Shown in pieces: positions 59,190 through 64,000 of a DNA stretch of 64,000 nucleotides. Both the position numbers and the translations under genes were made by a program. Each line of letters begins with the position of its first letter. Position 1 is the first letter of the stretch. Below the pieces are notes generated by a model. The model was not told the origin of the DNA and searched no databases. It saw only the letters and a program-made list of their open reading frames with translations. The DNA is from Eonycteris spelaea (Eukaryota; Chordata; Mammalia; Chiroptera; Pteropodidae). The stretch lies in the NCBI GenBank assembly GCA_003508835.1, contig PUFA01000077.1, positions 4,044,001 to 4,108,000 of the forward strand, given 5' to 3'.

Positions 59190-60118
59190 TAAGAGAAAAA
59201 AAAGACAAAAAATATGAATAATAAAATGGCAATAACTACATATCTATCAACAATTACTTTAAATATAAATGAATTAAATGCGCCAAGCAAAAGACATAGG
59301 GTGGCTGAATGGATAAGAAATAAGACCCTTACAAAGGCTGCTGCCAATAATAATACTTCAAGTTGAAAGACACACAGAGACTGAGAGGGATGAAAAAAGA
59401 TATTTCATGAAAATGGAAACAAGACAAAAAAGATCTGGGTAGCAATACTCATACCAGACAATAAAGTCTTTAAAACAAAGGCTATAATAAGAGACAAAGA
59501 AGGACCCAGGAATTCTACTTCTGGGTATTTATCCGAAGAACCCAACACACTAATTCAAGAAGACATATGCATCCATATGTTCACTTCAGCATTATTTACA
59601 GTGGTCAACATATGAAAGGGACGAGGTGTCCATCAGTGGGTGAGTGGATAAAGAGGTGGTACATATGCACAATGGAGTATCACTCAGCCACATGGATGAA
59701 ATCTGCCATCTGCAACAACATGGATGGACCTAGGGTATTGTGCTGAGTGAAATAAGTCAGAAAGACAAATACGATATCATTTCACTTATATGTGAATCTA
59801 AAAAAATAAATGAACAACAACAAAAAAGATAGAAACAAACTCATAGATACAGAGCATTTTGATGGAGGTGGTTAGAGAGAAGAGTAAAAAAAAAAAGTAT
59901 TTAAGAAGTACAAATTATAAATTGGTAGTTATAAAACAGTCATGGAGATGTTAAGTATAGCATAGAAATACAGTCAATAATATTGTAATAACTTGTCTCA
60001 GATGGGTACCAGATGTATCAGGGTGATCACTTTCTAAGTTGTATAAATGTCTAATCGCTAAGTTACACACCTAAAACTAATATAATGTATGTGAACTGTA
60101 ACTGAAAAATAAATTTTT
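59190..60118 (+). mobile_element. L1 LINE with large internal deletion, 3' end intact
   Basis: 59190-59505 resembles an internal part of L1 ORF2 (ATAGGGTGGCTGAATGGATA, AGTTGAAAGACACACAGAGA, GGGTAGCAATACTCATACC). At about 59505 it jumps to the distal end of ORF2 (GGAATTCTACTTCTGGGTAT, ACAACATGGATGGACCTAGG, TGAGTGAAATAAGTCAGAAA). The 3'UTR follows (AACTCATAGATACAGAGC, GGGTGATCACTTTCTAAG, CTAAAACTAATATAATGTAT) and ends AAAAATAAA. Most of ORF2 between the two parts is missing. It resembles the antisense copy at 32257-32598. No long open frame remains. Confidence 0.85.
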
Positions 60119-61769
60119 TTTTGTCTCTAATAGAAAAGAATAAACTTACATTTAACCAAAAGCTAATGATAGTTCCAATGATAAGATGTCCATTTTTAGA
60201 TTATAAACATATTTTAAGTTTATTGCCATGGAAACAAAAACCAAAGCAAGCTATTTTTGTGTCTGTTTGTTTATGGTGCAATACAGGTACATCTGTTTCA
60301 GTCAAGTCCCTGCAGATTCACCATTAGATCTACCTTGGATAAACCCCAGTTGCTGCATTCCGGAGAAAGATTATATTCTTGGCTTAGCTATTTAGGGTGG
60401 AACAAAAGTATATTTTAAGCAGGTTCCTTCTGTAAAAGGAGAAATTTTTTTTTTTCTTCATGAAAGCAAATCTACCTGAGAAATCCCATTTTCAATGAAT
60501 TACGCTGCATGGCACATCAAATATTTTAATGCTAATGCTAACGTATGTAATATTTAATGCTAAAACTTATGACCTAGCAAACAACTAAAGTGGCACAGTC
60601 CATTAAGGTAGTCGCTAGCCACATAAGGCTACTGAAATTTACGTGAATCAAAATGACACGAAATTAATCTTCAGTTCCTCAGTCACACGAGCTCAGTGGG
60701 AATACTCGAGAGCCACACGCTGACAGGAACTACACGCGTTCCAGGTGATGAAAACTAACTCGACTTGATGTCAACTCTACCGTGCAGAATAACGGAATGT
60801 TGAATGATTTATGTTAAATGATTAATACGTTTACATCATGATGTACCCTCATATCCTCAAATTTCAAAAATGTGTGCACACATTACTATTTTGGGAAATA
60901 AGTTAACACGCTGTGTGGCTCCTTGTGAGGAAAGATCATAACCTTAATAGCATAAAGAAAAGTCTGGTATCTAATGCACACTCTTGCCACAGGGATATCA
61001 GGAATGAAAAGAAAGGGTAAGAAAATCCCCTCCCAGAGTATAACTTAAAAAAAAGCAGGAAAGGCTTTAAGTTTGTCTAAAAGTCTATTTAAAAATAATT
61101 ACAGAGAATGTTTCCAATTCCATTAATATAATAAAGGCACTCGGTCACCTTTTGTTTGAAATGAATGAAAATCAGTAAAATGCTCATTTTAATAGTACTC
61201 TATGATAACATTAAATATAATCTTCAGTGAATGGTTATTATATAACTATACTGCCTGGTTTAAGTGATTTATAATATACTTTAGAATATATTATGATTTA
61301 TAACTAACTCTAAGCGCATAATATGTGTTTGGTCACATACTTGATTAAATAGCACCTTTGGCATTTCTAGTTAAAAAAAAAAAGTACCACACCCCTATTG
61401 GTTAGTATATAAATTTATTTAAGATGATGTCTCTATAAGACAATCATGCATGACATATGTAGATTTACAGAACTTTGTAGCATGGTAACCTACCAAAACT
61501 TCAGGGACTTCTTAAAATGTTTTTAGGATATAACTTATTAAAGCAGACAATCTAAGGACTACATACGACTAAGTACATTTATGTAAGATGCTACAAGAGG
61601 CAACAAGCAGCACTCCAGCAGAGTGGTTAGAACGTGACCCACGAACTAGGACTAAATAACTGAAACTGAATGAAAAACTGTTAACCTGGTGCCCTAGTGC
61701 CTAATACAGGTCTGTGGAAAGAAGCACAATATATATTTGCTGAATAAGTTAATTGAAGCACTTTGCATC

Positions 61770-61955
61770 TGTGAAAAGAAACACAGGCTTGGCAATCAGC
61801 ATAGTTCAAATCCAGGTACAACTTGGTTACTCTAATAAAAAGTAATAATATATTATCTTATACCTTGGAGAATAGGTACAATGAATGTAAACCACTAAGC
61901 ACAGCCTTGGCAACTAGAAAGTACCCAGTAAATGATCACTGATAATACTGTTTTG
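61770..61955 (+). mobile_element. MIR SINE, sense
   Basis: It shows the MIR order: CAGGCTTGGCAATCAGC, AGTTCAAATCCAGGTACAAC, ATACCTTGGAGAATAGGTAC, then AGTACCCAGTAAATGATCAC. Well diverged. Confidence 0.6.
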
Positions 61956-62319
61956 CTCACCATTGGCAGGTTTACTAAAGTAGAACCTTGACACTAGTCA
62001 GCAGAGTTAAATGGATTTAAACGATATACCCTAAAGACTTCTCCTGTGAAAAGAGTCTGAAGGAATATATATAAACACATATACAGGCAATAACGAATGA
62101 GTCCATGATTAGATTTCTAGACATAAGTCAATCCTGGGAAGGCTGATATTTTTATGAACGTATCTAGCTAAAGAGCCAATGAAGCAACACAATTTCAGAG
62201 TACAGTGGGCAGTATCTGTAGGAAGATTATATGTCTTGTGTAGGTCAAGCAATGTGGATCTGTGGTTCGCTCTAGACTTACTGTGTAAATTCTGCAAACG
62301 TTTCTGAGGCCCTATCATG

Positions 62320-62770
62320 TGAAGTACTGGTTTATGCACTGGGGATGCAACGATGACAAGATGCAGCCCTTGCTCTTGAGATAAATGTGCTAACGACAGA
62401 ATCACAGAGCCAGTGCTATCACAGAAGACGGTTGGGCACTTAGTCTAGTCTTGATAGTTAGGCAAGGCTTCTTACAGGAGATGACATCTGAACTAAGGTA
62501 AAGAATGAGTAAGAGTTATCCCAGACGATAAAGGTGATAGACTTTTTTCATGCAGAAGTAATAGCAGAACAAAGGCCAAGGAGAGTTAAATTGCATAAAA
62601 AGGTGCCAGTTTTAAACAGCCTGCTATTCCTCGAACAGCACAGTAGAGTGGGAAGAATTTAAGCTGAAGAGAGAGAGAGGAGCCAGGTCATGGAGAGCCT
62701 GGCGGGCCAGGCAGCGAAGCCTGGAAACTGTTAGATGAGAGAGAGTATGTCAAAGCTAAGCAGCTTTCCA
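62320..62770 (-). mobile_element. L2 LINE, antisense
   Basis: CTGGGGATGCAACGATGACA, GCAGCCCTTGCTCTTGAGAT, CTTCTTACAGGAGATGACAT, CAAAGGCCAAGGAGAG and CAGGTCATGGAGAGCCTGGC follow the reverse-complement L2 3' order. A frame of 98 codons overlapping its left part is chance. Confidence 0.65.
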
Positions 62771-63243
62771 GACCTTAGGTCGAGGGGACTGTACAGAGCA
62801 GAGGAAAAAGTATTTTGTTTTTCTATTTAAATCAAGGCTATCTATAAGTATTCAGAATTGGTGACTTCTCGTTAGACGATATTCTTGGCTTAGTAATGCA
62901 AGCTGGAAAATGGAGAATCACTTTGTTTTAGGTAACGACAATTCATGATCATTCCAAGAGACTACAATCAATCCAAGTAAGGTCATCCCGAACAAAATGC
63001 CTGACAATTACAGGCACCTGTGAAGACCCCTACACTTGCCTAGCAAGGTCTTAAGACTTAGAGACTTTGGTTTTTACCAGCTACTAGAGTTTATTTGCAG
63101 GTAGAAGCTGCAAAGAGTATCCAAGGGATTTTAAAAAAGTCCACTCTTTCCACTTCTAGGGTCTTACCATTTGATTAAGGAAAGAGAGGACACCCAGCTT
63201 AAAAAACAAGGAAAATGAAGATGAGAAAGAGAGGCAGACTTAC

Positions 63244-63365
63244 GGAGACCACACTCTCGGGAAAGCCTCTATGTCTTCCTGTGTGTACTCGTCTAGACGT
63301 TTCGGCACTTTCCGTGGTTGAGGAAGCTCTTCCACTAAATTCTTAAGAATGTCTTCTGGTATATC
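63244..63365 (-). CDS. MRPL13: MRPL13 penultimate coding exon
   Basis: 122 bp on the - strand, 40 codons plus two bases. It reads [20 protein letters not shown] then [20 protein letters not shown], with the last Pro codon split. This is the C-terminal part of uL13m, a protein of about 178 residues in the large subunit of the mitochondrial ribosome, made in the cytosol and imported into the matrix. The acidic EEL and basic PRKVPKR segments belong to the mitochondrial C-terminal extension. The acceptor AACCCAG and donor GTAAGT are good. The earlier exons, with the uL13 core, lie beyond the right edge. Confidence 0.95.
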
Positions 63366-64000
63366 CTGGGTTAAATTACAATTTAGACTTTATTTTCTTA
63401 AAATATATCCCTTGTAATTAGCCATACTTTGTACTATTAAAAACTAAACAAAAGCAATATTTATAAAATGAGAAGAACAATTAAGCTTTGGGAAAATCCC
63501 TAAAAGTACATTAGACCAATGATATAAGTAACCTCATTATAGCAATACACTTCCTACTTTAACCTTGACAAATATATTTTTCATGATAAATTAGATGTCT
63601 TCAATTTTGGCAACTATTGAGACACTAAATTCTATTTTTTTCCCCTAAATACTGTTTAATTTATTCCTCTCCTTTCACACTGCTTTGGCTCATTCTCATG
63701 ATTTTTTTTTATCTGAAGAGTGTGTGTACTGGGTCTACTGCTTTCAATCCACACTCCATGTCTTTGCCAGAAAAAACTTTCAAAAATGAAAATCTGCTGG
63801 CTCTTTGGGTCGTTTAGCCAACAAACATTTATTGAACTCCTTCAATGAACCAGGAGTTGTGCTAGGTGCTGAGCATACAAAGGAAACTCGATCGGGGACT
63901 CTAACGGCTTATATTTTTAAAGTCGCTCCTCAACCAGTGTCCTCACTTCTACTCACCTCTCTGACCTCGCTTCTCTTCACACGCCCCTGGCTTCTGGGTT
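63366..64000 (-). other. MRPL13: MRPL13 intron, partial, with L2 tip
   Basis: Intron sequence upstream of the penultimate exon, cut by the window edge. At 63815-63890 an antisense L2 tip is visible (AACAAACATTTATTGAACTC, GTGCTAGGTGCTGAGCATAC). Nothing else recognised. Confidence 0.75.

Larger units (their letters stand above)
53830..63243 (-). other. MRPL13: MRPL13 last intron (9.4 kb)
   Basis: On the - strand it runs from GTAAGT (63243 downwards) to TTTTTCAG. It holds an L2 and a MIR (55840-56445), an AAACA microsatellite (56691-56714), a deleted L1 (59190-60118), a MIR (61770-61955) and an L2 (62320-62770). 54533-55240 has moderately long - strand open frames, discussed as a finding. 56720-59180 is AT-rich with nothing I can name. 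Confidence 0.85.

Noticed and set aside
1..64000. CRISPR arrays, bacterial operons, intact viral genes or a novel defence system
   Set aside because: No regular repeat-spacer pattern, no closely packed open frames and no intact viral protein frame were seen; the spliced collagen and MRPL13 exons show a mammalian nuclear locus.

Overview
The window looks like nuclear DNA of a placental mammal. Short coding exons with GT-AG junctions lie in long introns, among old MIR, L2, MaLR-type and L1 repeats and many microsatellites. Two genes can be named. The 3' part of COL14A1 (collagen XIV, undulin) runs on the + strand from the left edge to about 38.6 kb. The 3' end of MRPL13 (mitochondrial ribosomal protein uL13m) runs on the - strand from about 53.5 kb to the right edge. 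The genes face each other tail to tail, the arrangement I know from human 8q24. A 5S-rRNA-derived SINE with a poly(A) tail and the style of the L1 3' ends make a bat, perhaps a fruit bat (Pteropodidae), my best guess for the host. That is inference only.

Layout: 1-6788 is COL14A1 intron, with a possible antisense retrocopy at the left edge and the 5S SINE at 2.4-2.6 kb. Eight COL14A1 coding exons follow at 6789-6840, 7294-7365, 15772-15807, 16855-16921, 19805-19993, 34173-34250, 35922-36077 and 36895-36926 (stop). They encode the end of the COL2 triple helix, the NC2 hinge, the whole COL1 triple helix with two interruptions, and the NC1 tail with its C-X4-C pair. The 3'UTR has three candidate poly(A) signals (37423, 38342, 38566). 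The span from 38.6 to 53.5 kb is intergenic and repeat-rich. MRPL13 contributes its 3'UTR, its last coding exon (53808-53829), a 9.4 kb intron and its penultimate coding exon (63244-63365).

All COL14A1 exon phases join correctly except the first. That exon is 52 bp instead of the expected 54 and lacks one base at each of two GC-rich spots. Read literally, this shifts the frame and gives a stop at 16857-16859. An assembly error is the simplest explanation. The second notable feature is the acceptor of the 34173 exon. It is preceded by 226 uninterrupted pyrimidines with no adenosine, so the branch point must lie at least about 230 nt upstream, where a good CTAAC sits at 33938-33942.

I found no bacterial, viral or CRISPR-like gene system. 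The remaining sequence is intron, UTR, intergenic DNA and transposon remains. Boundaries of the older repeats are approximate because no repeat library could be searched.
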